Source: Chryseobacterium gleum (GTDB lineage: Bacteria > Bacteroidota > Bacteroidia > Flavobacteriales_D > Crocinitomicaceae). Taken from it: a DNA stretch of 64,000 nucleotides. A model generated the notes under the pieces. That model did no database searches. It saw only the letters and a list, made by a program, of their open reading frames with translations, and was not told the DNA's origin. A program made the position numbers and the translations under genes. This document shows, piece after piece, positions 32,479-41,048 of this stretch. Location: assembly GCA_945897805.1 (NCBI GenBank), contig CAMDFX010000005.1, positions 7,501 to 71,500 on the forward strand. Reading direction: 5' to 3'. The stretch's first letter is position 1; each line of letters begins with the position of its first letter.

Positions 32479-33810
32479 TTAAATGTATTTTTCAATAAAT
32501 TTTATCCCAAAAGACTCCAATTCAATTAAAATAGGTTCATACACTTCTTTCATTACTGGTATTTGAACACCTTTAAGTTTTAGCGCTCCACTTAAAATCA
32601 TCTTACCACAAATTGCAACTGGTAATCCGACGGTGTTACTCATGGAAGTGTAAATCTGATTCTCGCCAATATTTACCATCGAAGAAATAATAGTCTCATT
32701 TTTGCCATTTAATTCACTGACAAATTCGTGGTGCATTACCAACATGTCTTTATCATTTGGAGATAGAATCCATTTGTTAACTAATAAACTTTCTAAAAGT
32801 TGCGCCGGAGATGCATTTCTCAGACCAAAAGTCTTGTTGGCGTCAAAAAGCCCTAACCAAACGAACTTATTGAATAATGCTTCATCTTCAAAAGTGAAAT
32901 ACTTTTTCATTTTATTTTCAACAGTATCTTCAATCTTATAAGGCAAAAAAGCATTCAAAAAACTTCGAGGTGTCAATTCTTCAGATTTTTCCAACTTATA
33001 TGAATCATCAGTCATGCCTAATTGCACAAAAACATTCCAGGCTCTGCAGAAATCGGTTCTTCTCAACGTACCTCGATATATAGTGGGGATATTTTCTAAT
33101 CCATAAACACTTCTGTAAGACAATGAATCTCTATTTGCATAACCTTCAAATTTGCCATAGCCCTCTATCTCGATTTCATCTAATCTTTGAAAAAGCTGTC
33201 CATAAGGAATGTATTTGTACTGATTTTCTTCAATAAAACAAGCAGCACCGCCTTGACCAGCGACAATAACATTTCTAGGATTCCATGTAAACTTATAATT
33301 CCAGGGATTATCATCATTTTCTGGCGCAATCAAGCCACCGCAGAAAGATTTGAAACTATGCATCTTCCTGCCTCTTTCTTTGATTTCATCCAAAATCTTC
33401 GCAGCGCTCATGTGGTCAATTCCGGGATCAACGCCAATTTCGTTCATGATAATAATTCCTGCATTTTTGGCTTCTTGATCAAGCATTCTCATTTCTGCAG
33501 AAACGTATGATGGCGTAATCAGATTCGTCTTCAAATCAATACAATCTTTGGCTATTTCAACATGAAAACGCGCAGGAAGCATACTCACAACAAGATCCGC
33601 TTTCTCAATTTCTGGCCTTCGCTCCTCTGAATTCAAGGCATTAAAAGAAAGTGCAACTCCCTCAGAATGATTATTTAATTTTCTTTCAACCAACTCTATA
33701 TCTTGATCCACAACTCTTACTTGCCAATGATGTTCAATTGCATTATCTAAAAAATAACGAATCAATGATGAACTTGACATCCCCGCCCCTATCACTAAAA
33801 TTGTTTGCAT
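32479..33810 (-). CDS. saccharopine dehydrogenase family protein (LYS9-like)
   Basis: 443 residues from ATG 33810; a TTG 24 bases upstream is less likely. N-terminal Rossmann fold with the dinucleotide motif ILVIGAGMSSSSLIRYF and the VVSMLPARFH and NEIGVDPGIDHMSAAKILDE motifs typical of saccharopine reductase/dehydrogenase (glutamate-forming). In lysine metabolism this enzyme links saccharopine to aminoadipate semialdehyde and glutamate. No lysine-pathway neighbour is present, so the direction (degradation or other) is not fixed by context. It is divergent from prs. Confidence 0.85.
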   Translation of the reverse strand: MQTILVIGAGMSSSSLIRYFLDNAIEHHWQVRVVDQDIELVERKLNNHSEGVALSFNALNSEERRPEIEKADLVVSMLPARFHVEIAKDCIDLKTNLITPSYVSAEMRMLDQEAKNAGIIIMNEIGVDPGIDHMSAAKILDEIKERGRKMHSFKSFCGGLIAPENDDNPWNYKFTWNPRNVIVAGQGGAACFIEENQYKYIPYGQLFQRLDEIEIEGYGKFEGYANRDSLSYRSVYGLENIPTIYRGTLRRTDFCRAWNVFVQLGMTDDSYKLEKSEELTPRSFLNAFLPYKIEDTVENKMKKYFTFEDEALFNKFVWLGLFDANKTFGLRNASPAQLLESLLVNKWILSPNDKDMLVMHHEFVSELNGKNETIISSMVNIGENQIYTSMSNTVGLPVAICGKMILSGALKLKGVQIPVMKEVYEPILIELESFGIKFIEKYI

Positions 33811-33831
33811 GCCTTGAAATAATAAAAAACG

Positions 33832-33839
33832 CAAAGTTA
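33832..33839 (-). promoter_or_regulatory. -7 promoter element for the saccharopine dehydrogenase gene
   Basis: Minus-strand TAACTTTG, a match to TAnnTTTG, 22 bases before the ATG at 33810. Confidence 0.5.
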
Positions 33840-34012
33840 TGTATTTTGAAACAACAACCTTCTTATAATTACCATATATTAACTAACGATTTAAACCATT
33901 TATTAACAATAGTATTTTTTAATTTTTCAAGAAATATTAGATCTTAAACAATACAATATCAACACCTTAAATGATTACTAAAATTTGATTTTAAAAATCG
34001 ACAAAAAAATAT

Positions 34013-34020
34013 TACCTTTG
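34013..34020 (+). promoter_or_regulatory. -7 promoter element for prs-rplY
   Basis: TACCTTTG, 22 bases before the prs ATG. A TTTG at 33984-33987 is upstream with a spacing of 25, somewhat long for the -33 element. Confidence 0.55.
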
Positions 34021-34041
34021 CAACTTCCAAAACTAAGAAAA

Positions 34042-34977
34042 ATGTCAGTTGGTGTTAAAATTTTCTCGGGACGAGCAACTCAAGATTTAGCAAATAGAAT
34101 CGCAAAATCTTACGGCACTCCTTTGGGTGATGTGAAAGTAATGGAATTTAGTGATGGTGAATTTCAACCATCATTTGAAGAGACTGTTCGTGGACAAGAT
34201 GTTTTTATTGTTCAATCAACCATGCCCCCTGCTGACAATCTTTTCGAACTTTTATTAATGGTTGATGCAGCTAGAAGAGCATCTGCTAGAAAAATAATTA
34301 CTGTGATTCCATATTTTGGTTTTGCTAGACAGGATAGAAAAGACAGACCACGCGTTGCAATTGGCGCAAAACTTGTTGCGAATATGCTTATGGCTGCGGG
34401 TGTCGATCGCGTAATTACGATGGATTTGCATGCAGACCAAATCCAAGGTTTTTTCGAAGTCCCTGTTGATCACCTTTTTGCATCGACTATCTTCTATCAA
34501 GAACTTGTTTCATTAAACAACGATAATTTGATTATTGCAGCTCCTGATGCTGGTGGTGCAAAACGTGCCAATTCATATGCCAAAAAATTAAATACTGGTT
34601 TGGCTATTTGCCATAAGCAAAGAAAAAAAGCAAATGAAGTAGCAGAAATGACTGTTATTGGTGATGTGTCAGGAAAAGACGTTATTTTAATTGACGACAT
34701 GTGTGATACAGCGGGTACCTTAACTAAAGCTGCAGATTTATTTATGGAGAAAGGTGCTTTAAGTGTTCGCGCTTTCTGCACACACGCGGTGCTTTCAGGG
34801 CCAGCTTATGAAAGAATCAATAATTCTCGTTTGGCAGAACTAATCGTTACTGATACGATTCCTTTGAAACAACATTCAGATAAAATCAGAGTGCTTCCAG
34901 TTGATGCACTTTTCGCTGATGTAATACGCAGATTGGTAAATAATCAATCTATCAGTTCTCACTTTGTAATATCATAA
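34042..34977 (+). CDS. prs: ribose-phosphate pyrophosphokinase
   Basis: Makes PRPP from ribose 5-phosphate and ATP for nucleotide, histidine and tryptophan synthesis. 311 residues from ATG 34042, the normal length; the open frame begins earlier (33985) but that part overlaps the promoter. Motifs: FSDGEFQPSFEETVRGQDVF, PYFGFARQDRKDRPRVAIGA, MDLHADQIQGFF and the PRPP-binding loop IDDMCDTAGTL (residues 217-227). It is followed at 33 bases by rplY. Confidence 0.97.
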   Translation: MSVGVKIFSGRATQDLANRIAKSYGTPLGDVKVMEFSDGEFQPSFEETVRGQDVFIVQSTMPPADNLFELLLMVDAARRASARKIITVIPYFGFARQDRKDRPRVAIGAKLVANMLMAAGVDRVITMDLHADQIQGFFEVPVDHLFASTIFYQELVSLNNDNLIIAAPDAGGAKRANSYAKKLNTGLAICHKQRKKANEVAEMTVIGDVSGKDVILIDDMCDTAGTLTKAADLFMEKGALSVRAFCTHAVLSGPAYERINNSRLAELIVTDTIPLKQHSDKIRVLPVDALFADVIRRLVNNQSISSHFVIS

Positions 34978-35001
34978 ATAATAAATAATAAATAATAAAT
35001 A
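34974..35001. repeat. exact 7-base tandem repeat between prs and rplY
   Basis: Four perfect copies of ATAAATA in a row. The first copy contains the prs stop codon, and the array ends 9 bases before the rplY ATG. Confidence 0.85.
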
Positions 35002-35010
35002 ACAAGTAAA

Positions 35011-35601
35011 ATGAAAGTATCAAAATTGAGCGGTTCGGTAAGAACGAACGTAGGGAAAAAAGATGCTGCAGCTCTAAGAAGAGCAGACTTAGTACCGTGT
35101 GTACTTTATGGTCAAGGCACACAAACTCACTTTTCCGCAAAGAAAAATGACATTGAAAAATTGGTTTTTACGCCAGAAGTTTACCAAGTTGAGTTAGATA
35201 TCGAAGGACAAAAAGCAACTGCTATTATCCAAGATATTCAGCAAGATCCTATCAAAGGAACAGTAAGACACATTGATTTCTTCCAATTGGATGCTAACAA
35301 ACCTGTAAGAGTAGGTCTGCCAGTGCGCTTAACCGGTGCTTCTCGTGGAGTTCTTGCCGGGGGTAAATTATTGCAAGTTTTCCGTCGTTTGACAGTTGTT
35401 GGTTTGCCAAATTCTTTGCCAGATTCAATTTCAATCGACATTACTAAATTGCGTATCGGTCAATCAATTCGTGTTAGTCAAATTGACAGCAACGATTTGA
35501 AATTTTTGGAACCAGCGAACGCAGTTGTAGTTTCTGTTAAAATGGCTCGTGGTGCTGCAAAAGGATCTGATGCAGATGACGAAGAAGAGGAAGAAGCATA
35601 A
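35011..35601 (+). CDS. rplY: 50S ribosomal protein L25/general stress protein Ctc
   Basis: 196 residues. N-terminal 5S rRNA-binding L25 domain (LSGSVRTNVGKKDAAALRRA, LVPCVLYGQG) plus the C-terminal TL5/Ctc beta domain (IRVSQIDSNDLKFLEPANAV), then a short acidic end DADDEEEEEA. The prs-rplY pairing is common in bacteria. Followed by a strong terminator. Confidence 0.95.
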   Translation: MKVSKLSGSVRTNVGKKDAAALRRADLVPCVLYGQGTQTHFSAKKNDIEKLVFTPEVYQVELDIEGQKATAIIQDIQQDPIKGTVRHIDFFQLDANKPVRVGLPVRLTGASRGVLAGGKLLQVFRRLTVVGLPNSLPDSISIDITKLRIGQSIRVSQIDSNDLKFLEPANAVVVSVKMARGAAKGSDADDEEEEEA

Positions 35602-35621
35602 AATTTTAATTACATATAATA

Positions 35622-35650
35622 AAATCCTGGCTTCGGTCAGGATTTTTTTT
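35622..35650 (+). terminator. intrinsic terminator after rplY
   Basis: AATCCTG/CAGGATT stem, 8-base loop, then a run of T, 20 bases past the rplY stop. Confidence 0.9.
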
Positions 35651-35783
35651 GTTTAAAAATATCTAATAAACATTTGAAAATAAATAATTTATGGAACTAT
35701 ATTAAACTTTATAGTTTAATTTTATGGAATTAAAAGTAATTACGCATCCTTATAGAAATGTTTAATCTTAAAACTTACAAATT

Positions 35784-36503
35784 ATGAAAAAGTTAATTTT
35801 TACAGCACTTCTAGCTTTACCGGGAATCGCGAGTGCACAAGGTGCTTTTGGAGAAATCATCGGGACTATCATCAATGCAGATAGCATGAAACTAACACAT
35901 GCAACTGTTTACACAGAATCAAACGGCACAATCTATAAAGATTTGACAGATATGAATGGGAAGTTTAGAATCTCTGCAATTCCAGCCGGAAAATACCTTT
36001 TCAATATCGTTGCAGAAGGAGATACGATGAAAAATATCCAAGGTGAAATCAACATGGATGGAATTGAAAATTTACAAACCATTGTATTTGAGCCAAGTGG
36101 AGAAGATTTAGGTGAGCTTACAATTCTCTATGATCGCAATGAAATTCATTTATTGAAATATGGCGTAAATCCAGTAATCAAAATGAGTTCTGAAGAAATC
36201 AAAAGAAGTCCATTGAAATTCAACCAAACGGCAATGATTGCGGCCATGTCATCTGATATTAAAGTTGCAGACGATGGGCAATTGGTTTTTAGAGGAGCAA
36301 GAAAAGGCGACATGATTTACATGATGGATGGTGTCAAAATGAATGCTGTTTCAAATGTTCCAAGTTGTTCAATCGGAGAAATGATGGTATACACAGGCGG
36401 GATTCCTGCTAAATATGGCGATACCACAGGAGGCGTTGTCGTAATGGAAACTAAAAGCTATTTTGACTTATACAGAGAATGGAAATCAAGTCAGAATAGA
36501 TAA
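35784..36503 (+). CDS. secreted CarboxypepD_reg plus TonB-receptor plug protein without a barrel
   Basis: 239 residues. Signal peptide MKKLIFTALLALPGIASAQ; residues 22-100 are a carboxypeptidase-regulatory-like domain (GEIIGTIINADSMKLTHATV, DMNGKFRISAIPAGKYLFNI); residues 135-222 look like a TonB-dependent-receptor plug (SSEEIKRSPLKFNQTAMIAA, FRGARKGDMIYMMDGVKM, YTGGIPAKYGDTTGGVVVME). No beta-barrel follows: the gene stops at 36503 and a strong terminator sits right behind it. So this is a complete short protein, not a visible frameshift. Probably periplasmic or outer-membrane linked; function unknown. Confidence 0.8.
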   Translation: MKKLIFTALLALPGIASAQGAFGEIIGTIINADSMKLTHATVYTESNGTIYKDLTDMNGKFRISAIPAGKYLFNIVAEGDTMKNIQGEINMDGIENLQTIVFEPSGEDLGELTILYDRNEIHLLKYGVNPVIKMSSEEIKRSPLKFNQTAMIAAMSSDIKVADDGQLVFRGARKGDMIYMMDGVKMNAVSNVPSCSIGEMMVYTGGIPAKYGDTTGGVVVMETKSYFDLYREWKSSQNR

Positions 36504-36521
36504 AAATATGGATGCTAAACC

Positions 36522-36558
36522 AAAAGCGCCTGATTCAAATAGAATCAGGCGCTTTTTT
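36522..36558 (+). terminator. strong terminator between convergent genes
   Basis: 14-bp stem AAAGCGCCTGATTC/GAATCAGGCGCTTT with a 5-base loop and a T-run. A short A-run on the left side lets it also serve the minus-strand guanylyltransferase gene. Confidence 0.92.
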
Positions 36559-36576
36559 TATTTCTAAATTTCGAGA

Positions 36577-37668
36577 TCAATCTTTCTTGAAAAAACTTGG
36601 ACTAGATTCTTCCATCGGAGACATGTATTTCTTCAAATTTTGCTCGTCATTTTTATGTAAAATCATCAACATATTGTCTGATTCAACCACAATGTGATTA
36701 TTCAACCCTTCAATCAAAGCCAATTTTGAATTTGGCAAATTTACGATACAATTACTAGAATTAATCATGTAAACATTATCTCCAATAACTGCATTTCCAT
36801 TGTAATCTTTATCTAAATGTGTATAAACACTTCCCCAAGTTCCCAAATCAGACCAATCAAAATTTGCCAAAACAACATCCACATTTTTGGCGTTTTCCAT
36901 CACTGCAAAATCAATGGAAATATCTTCACAAACTTCAAAACAATGATCAATGGACGATTGCTCTTCTGAAGTGTTATAGAAACCGTTCTCTTCTGAAAAT
37001 AAGTCCAATAAATCTGGTTTGAATTTCTTTAGCGCATCTAAAATTGTTTTTGCAGTCCAAATAAAAATCCCAGAATTCCAATAATAATTTCCGGATTTCA
37101 AAAACAATTCTGCCACTTCTCTGTCAGGTTTTTCTGTAAAATGTTTCACCTCACGAACTTGACCGCCTAAAATATCACCTTTTTCTGCAAATTCAATGTA
37201 ACCATAACCGGTATCAGGACGAGTTGGTTTAATTCCTAAGGTAACCAATCGATTATTTTGATTCGCTGTTTTGATTGCAATCTGAATAATTTCTGTAAAC
37301 TTGTCTTCTTTTAAAATCAAATGATCAGAAGGCGCAACAATCAATGATGCATTTGGATTTATTGAATGAATTTTGGAAGCTGCATAAGCAATGCAAGGCG
37401 CAGTGTTTTTTCTTTTAGGCTCCGTCAAAATCTGACTCCTGGAAATCATTGGTAATTGTTCCTTTACCAAATCTACGTAACCTTCGTTGGTCATAATGTA
37501 AATTTGTGTTTCAGGCGCAATCTTGGTCAATCTTTCAAAGGTCATTTGAAGCAAAGATTTTCCAATTCCCAAAACATCTAAAAATTGCTTTGGTTTTTGT
37601 GGTGTTGACATTGGCCAAAAACGACTTCCGATGCCGCCAGCCATGATGATACAATAATTATTTTCCAT
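36577..37668 (-). CDS. manC: mannose-1-phosphate guanylyltransferase
   Basis: Makes GDP-mannose from mannose 1-phosphate and GTP, for cell-surface glycans. 363 residues, so only the nucleotidyltransferase domain and no fused isomerase. Signature GGIGSRFWPMSTPQKPKQF (residues 11-29), then PSDHLI, GYGYIEFAE, FTEKPD and DWSDLGTWGSVYTHL. The first base follows the SprT-like gene by 12 bases, suggesting one transcript. Confidence 0.92.
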   Translation of the reverse strand: MENNYCIIMAGGIGSRFWPMSTPQKPKQFLDVLGIGKSLLQMTFERLTKIAPETQIYIMTNEGYVDLVKEQLPMISRSQILTEPKRKNTAPCIAYAASKIHSINPNASLIVAPSDHLILKEDKFTEIIQIAIKTANQNNRLVTLGIKPTRPDTGYGYIEFAEKGDILGGQVREVKHFTEKPDREVAELFLKSGNYYWNSGIFIWTAKTILDALKKFKPDLLDLFSEENGFYNTSEEQSSIDHCFEVCEDISIDFAVMENAKNVDVVLANFDWSDLGTWGSVYTHLDKDYNGNAVIGDNVYMINSSNCIVNLPNSKLALIEGLNNHIVVESDNMLMILHKNDEQNLKKYMSPMEESSPSFFKKD

Positions 37669-37680
37669 GTTTATATATTC

Positions 37681-38310
37681 TCAAATTAATGGTTTCACTT
37701 CAGTGAGCGCATGAACTAAATACTTTTTGCTGCTAGAAATTTCATCGCACAAAAATTTTTTCCTTCTCAATTCTCGCTTGATAAAATGTTTGCCTTGAAG
37801 CACAAAAGTAGTATTTTTCGGCAATGATTCAAGCAAAACAATTCCTTCTTTTGGTTTATCGTAAGTTTTTAAAACCCTTGTCAAACTGATATCAGAACAA
37901 GAGGATGCTTTGGTATTTGTTAATGATTGCACCAAAGCATTTAAAATATCTTTGGGAAGCAAACCTGAGTCTATTGCTGGCAACAACAATTTTCTGTAAA
38001 TATTTTTCCATTCATCACCGTGCGGTTTCACGCGGTGACCAAATTCTAAAAATGTTTTTAAATGAGCAAATTCATGCAAAGTAGTAATTAAAAAAGCATA
38101 AGGATTTAAATCACCATTTACAGTTATCTGCGATTTTTCGGCATTCATACCAGTTCTAAAATCTCCCAACTTTGTTGAACGAGGAGCGACAATTTTGAAA
38201 CTAACAGGATTTTCAAACAATAAATTGACAACCATTTCCTCAAATCCAGGAGGAACGAAAACTTTCAATTTCTCAAGAATTATTTGTTTTTTGTTCCCTA
38301 TTTTTCTCAT
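37681..38310 (-). CDS. SprT-like zinc-metalloprotease family protein
   Basis: 209 residues. HEFAH at 79-83 is a HExxH zinc motif and PHGDEW at 96-101 supplies the third ligand (H97), as in the SprT/Spartan family. The C-terminal third holds KNTTFVLQGKHFIKRELRRK and a basic region with two Cys, a possible remnant of the zinc-ribbon. In eukaryotes the family cleaves DNA-protein crosslinks; the bacterial role is not established. Confidence 0.8.
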   Translation of the reverse strand: MRKIGNKKQIILEKLKVFVPPGFEEMVVNLLFENPVSFKIVAPRSTKLGDFRTGMNAEKSQITVNGDLNPYAFLITTLHEFAHLKTFLEFGHRVKPHGDEWKNIYRKLLLPAIDSGLLPKDILNALVQSLTNTKASSCSDISLTRVLKTYDKPKEGIVLLESLPKNTTFVLQGKHFIKRELRRKKFLCDEISSSKKYLVHALTEVKPLI

Positions 38311-38404
38311 TCTGGGGATAAAATTAAGTGAAGTAATTAATATTGAATCATAAAAATCAAAATTCTATTCAAAAAAACGAAATTATACCTTAATTTAGCG
38401 GTCA

Positions 38405-39145
38405 GTGAAGATACTTGAAAACATAGGAAAATATTGCTTAATGCTTTGGATTGTTTTTTCTAAACCAGAAAAAATCAAAATTTTTCGCAAAAGAACATTT
38501 GATGAAATTCAAACCATTGGCATTAATTCTCTACCAATTGTAGCTTTGATGTCCGTTTTTATTGGCGGAGTTATCGCTCTCCAAACCGCATCAAACATGG
38601 ATAATCCCATCCTACCGGATTATACTATCGGCTACATTACACGTTCCAGTACAATCTTGGAGTTATCTCCAACGATCATCTCTTTGATTTTAGCTGGAAA
38701 AGTTGGTTCCAATGTTGCTTCTGAAATTGGAACGATGAGAATAACCGAACAGATTGACGCACTTGAAATAATGGGCGTTAATTCCTTGACCTATTTAGTA
38801 CTCCCAAAAATTGTTGCTGCTGTTATTTTCTTTCCTATTTTGATTACTTTTTCAATGACATTAGGAATTGTTGGTGGTTGGCTTTCACTTATTATCTCAG
38901 ATTTATCCACAACAGAAACCTATTTGATTGGAATTAGATACTATTTCAAAACTGGAGATATTGTTTATGCCTTGACTAAAACTGTTGTTTTTGGATTCTT
39001 AATCGTTTCTATTTCCTCTTTTTACGGTTACTACTCGAAAGGCGGCTCTCTGGATGTTGGTCGTTCTTCAACCCAGGCGGTTGTGAGCAGTAGTATTGCA
39101 ATTTTAGTGGCCAATTTCTTACTCACCCAAATGATTCTGTTGTAA
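38405..39145 (+). CDS. mlaE: MlaE family lipid ABC transporter permease
   Basis: Inner-membrane permease of the Mla-type phospholipid transport system, 246 residues with several hydrophobic segments. MlaE motifs: VALMSVFIGGVIALQTA, LILAGKVGSNVASEIGTMRI and TEQIDALEIMGVNSLTYLVL. It starts at a GTG. Its stop (TAA 39143-39145) shares one base with the ATG of the ATPase gene, indicating translational coupling. Confidence 0.93.
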   Translation: MKILENIGKYCLMLWIVFSKPEKIKIFRKRTFDEIQTIGINSLPIVALMSVFIGGVIALQTASNMDNPILPDYTIGYITRSSTILELSPTIISLILAGKVGSNVASEIGTMRITEQIDALEIMGVNSLTYLVLPKIVAAVIFFPILITFSMTLGIVGGWLSLIISDLSTTETYLIGIRYYFKTGDIVYALTKTVVFGFLIVSISSFYGYYSKGGSLDVGRSSTQAVVSSSIAILVANFLLTQMILL

Positions 39146-39900
39146 TGATTGAAGTTAAAAACGTTTCGAAAACTTTTGGGGATAACAAAGTTTTAGACAA
39201 TGTTTCAGCGAAATTTGAAACAGGCAAAGTCAATTTGATTATTGGTGCTTCTGGTCAGGGGAAATCGGTTTTGGCAAAATGTATTGTTGGGTTACATGAG
39301 GTAGATGAAGGTTCTATTTTGTACGAAAATCAAGATTTTTGCAAAATGACTTCTGAAGAAAGAAGAAAAATAAGAACTGAAATTGGAATGCTTTTTCAAG
39401 GAGCTGCACTTTTTGATTCGATGACCGTTGAACAAAATATCATTTTTCCGCTTTCAATGTTTACCAAAATGTCAAATAGTGAAATGCAAGATAGAGCTAA
39501 TTTTTGCTTGGAAAGAGTGAACCTCGCAGGAAGAAATAAATTGTATCCAGCTGAATGCAGTGGTGGAATGCAAAAAAGAATTGCCATTGCACGAGCGATT
39601 GCGATGAATCCAAAATACCTGTTTTGTGATGAGCCAAATTCTGGATTGGATCCACAAACTTCGATTTTAATTGATGCTTTGATTAAGGAAATAACTTACG
39701 AATACAATATGACAACCATCGTTATTACGCATGATATGAACAGCGTAATTGAAATCGGTGACCATATTCATTTCATTTACAAAGGCAAAAATTGGTGGCA
39801 AGGAAACAACAAAACGATTGTCACAACAGACAACCAAGAAGTTGTTGATTTCGTTTATGCATCCGATTTCATGAAGCAAATTAGAAGTAAACTGGCTTGA
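39145..39900 (+). CDS. mlaF: MlaF family ABC transporter ATPase
   Basis: 251 residues. Walker A GASGQGKS at 34-41, ABC signature CSGGMQKRIAIARAI, Walker B YLFCDEPNSGLDP and the ITHDMNSV switch His region. It pairs with the upstream MlaE. No mlaD (MCE) substrate-binding gene follows; AlkB is next. Confidence 0.93.
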   Translation: MIEVKNVSKTFGDNKVLDNVSAKFETGKVNLIIGASGQGKSVLAKCIVGLHEVDEGSILYENQDFCKMTSEERRKIRTEIGMLFQGAALFDSMTVEQNIIFPLSMFTKMSNSEMQDRANFCLERVNLAGRNKLYPAECSGGMQKRIAIARAIAMNPKYLFCDEPNSGLDPQTSILIDALIKEITYEYNMTTIVITHDMNSVIEIGDHIHFIYKGKNWWQGNNKTIVTTDNQEVVDFVYASDFMKQIRSKLA

Positions 39901-39910
39901 TTCATTAAAA

Positions 39911-40522
39911 ATGCCTGAAGTGGATTTATTCAATCAATCTCCGAATAGGAATTTATTAATGGGAGCAAGTATTGCCAAATCTCATGGAATCATTTTTAGC
40001 AAAGTTGAAATCGAAACTTTTTTCAATCTTTTATCTGAGGAAATAGCTTGGGAAAATGACGAAGTATTGATTTTTGGCAAAAGGATTACAACCAAGAGAA
40101 AAACTGCTTGGTATGGCGACAGACCATTTGCTTACACTTATTCGCACACCACCAAAATTGCACTTCCATGGACAGTGACTTTGAATGAAATCAAAAACAA
40201 AGTTGAACAAATTTCCAAAGAAAAATTCAATTCCTGTTTACTCAATTTATACCACGATGGCAACGAGGGTATGGGCTGGCACAGCGATGATGAAAAAATG
40301 ATTGTCCCGAAATCAGCCATTGCATCTGTAAGTTTTGGTGCGCAGAGAAAATTTGTTTTTAAACACAAAAAGGATAAAACCCAAGTTTCCACCATACTTG
40401 AAAACGGCAGTTTGCTGGTCATGAAAGGTGAAACACAAATTGAATGGCTTCATGCGTTGCCCAAAAGTTTAAAAATCAAAGCAGCGAGAATAAATTTGAC
40501 TTTTAGGATGATTGTGGAATGA
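39911..40522 (+). CDS. alkB: AlkB-type 2-oxoglutarate/Fe(II) dioxygenase
   Basis: Oxidative demethylase of alkylated bases (1-methyladenine, 3-methylcytosine). 203 residues. The Fe(II) triad is H124 and D126 (MGWHSDDEK) with H181 (EWLHALPKS); the 2-oxoglutarate motif RxNxTxR is RINLTFR at 193-199. YHDGNEGMGWHSDD is typical of the AlkB-homolog 2/3-like branch. Starts 10 bases after the ATPase stop, so it is in the same operon. Confidence 0.93.
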   Translation: MPEVDLFNQSPNRNLLMGASIAKSHGIIFSKVEIETFFNLLSEEIAWENDEVLIFGKRITTKRKTAWYGDRPFAYTYSHTTKIALPWTVTLNEIKNKVEQISKEKFNSCLLNLYHDGNEGMGWHSDDEKMIVPKSAIASVSFGAQRKFVFKHKKDKTQVSTILENGSLLVMKGETQIEWLHALPKSLKIKAARINLTFRMIVE

Positions 40523-40724
40523 GATTTATTTTGGCCACGGATGAAGGATTAAAATTTGAGGAATTATGTTCTAATTTATAAGTTCAAGGATTAAAGAAGA
40601 ATTTAGGACTGTTTTAAAATTGATTGAAAAATGTGATTATTCTGTAACCTCAAAAACCAATAGCATTTAGTCAATAATAATTTAATTGAATTAAAAAGCG
40701 ATTTCCGAAGCAAAATTAAAAGCA
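40523..40724. other. non-coding gap after alkB
   Basis: About 200 bases with no supported gene. It opens with GGCCACGGATGAAGGATTAA and later carries TTCAAGGATTAAAGAAGAAT, phrases of a kind that recur as dispersed spacer repeats in Bacteroidetes; nothing else is recognised. Confidence 0.4.
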
Positions 40725-40752
40725 CAAAAAAAGGTCAACAAATGCTGACCTT
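40725..40752 (-). terminator. terminator after the small lipoprotein gene
   Basis: Minus-strand stem AAGGTCA/TGACCTT with an 8-base loop and a T-run, 22 bases past the stop codon at 40774. Confidence 0.85.
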
Positions 40753-40773
40753 GATTCTCTAGGAGAAAATAGA

Positions 40774-40914
40774 CTATTTACTAGCTATATCTGTATTTTC
40801 TACGTTGTCAATACTTCCGTAAGCGTCGCAACTTCCTTTCTTCTTAGTGCCGCATGAAGCAATCACAAAAGTAGATAACAACCCTATAAGTGTCAAGGTC
40901 AATACTTTTTTCAT
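40774..40914 (-). CDS. 46-residue lipoprotein
   Basis: Short open frame below the usual length cut-off. It reads MKKVLTLTLIGLLSTFVIAS, then CGTKKKGSCDAYGSIDNVEN and TDIASK. The first 20 residues are a signal with a lipobox (VIAS-C21), so the mature product is only 26 residues with two Cys. A -7 element upstream and a clean terminator downstream support a real, independently expressed gene. Function unknown; the CDAYG core looks like a conserved motif. Confidence 0.8.
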   Translation of the reverse strand: MKKVLTLTLIGLLSTFVIASCGTKKKGSCDAYGSIDNVENTDIASK

Positions 40915-40949
40915 ATTCGATCTATTTTAATTTGTCTGTTTGGATGTAA

Positions 40950-40957
40950 CAAATTTA
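40950..40957 (-). promoter_or_regulatory. -7 promoter element for the small lipoprotein
   Basis: Minus-strand TAAATTTG, matching TAnnTTTG, 35 bases before the ATG. Confidence 0.5.
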
Positions 40958-41048
40958 AAAAAAAAAGTACAAAGTCAGAAATTTATTTTTCATTTATCTA
41001 ACATATTAATGTTGAAATAATGAACTTTGTTTGACGTTAAAGGAATTC

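Noticed and set aside
34974-35001. CRISPR-like repeat
   Set aside because: The 7-base units are contiguous without spacers; it is a simple tandem repeat. No CRISPR array was seen anywhere in the window.
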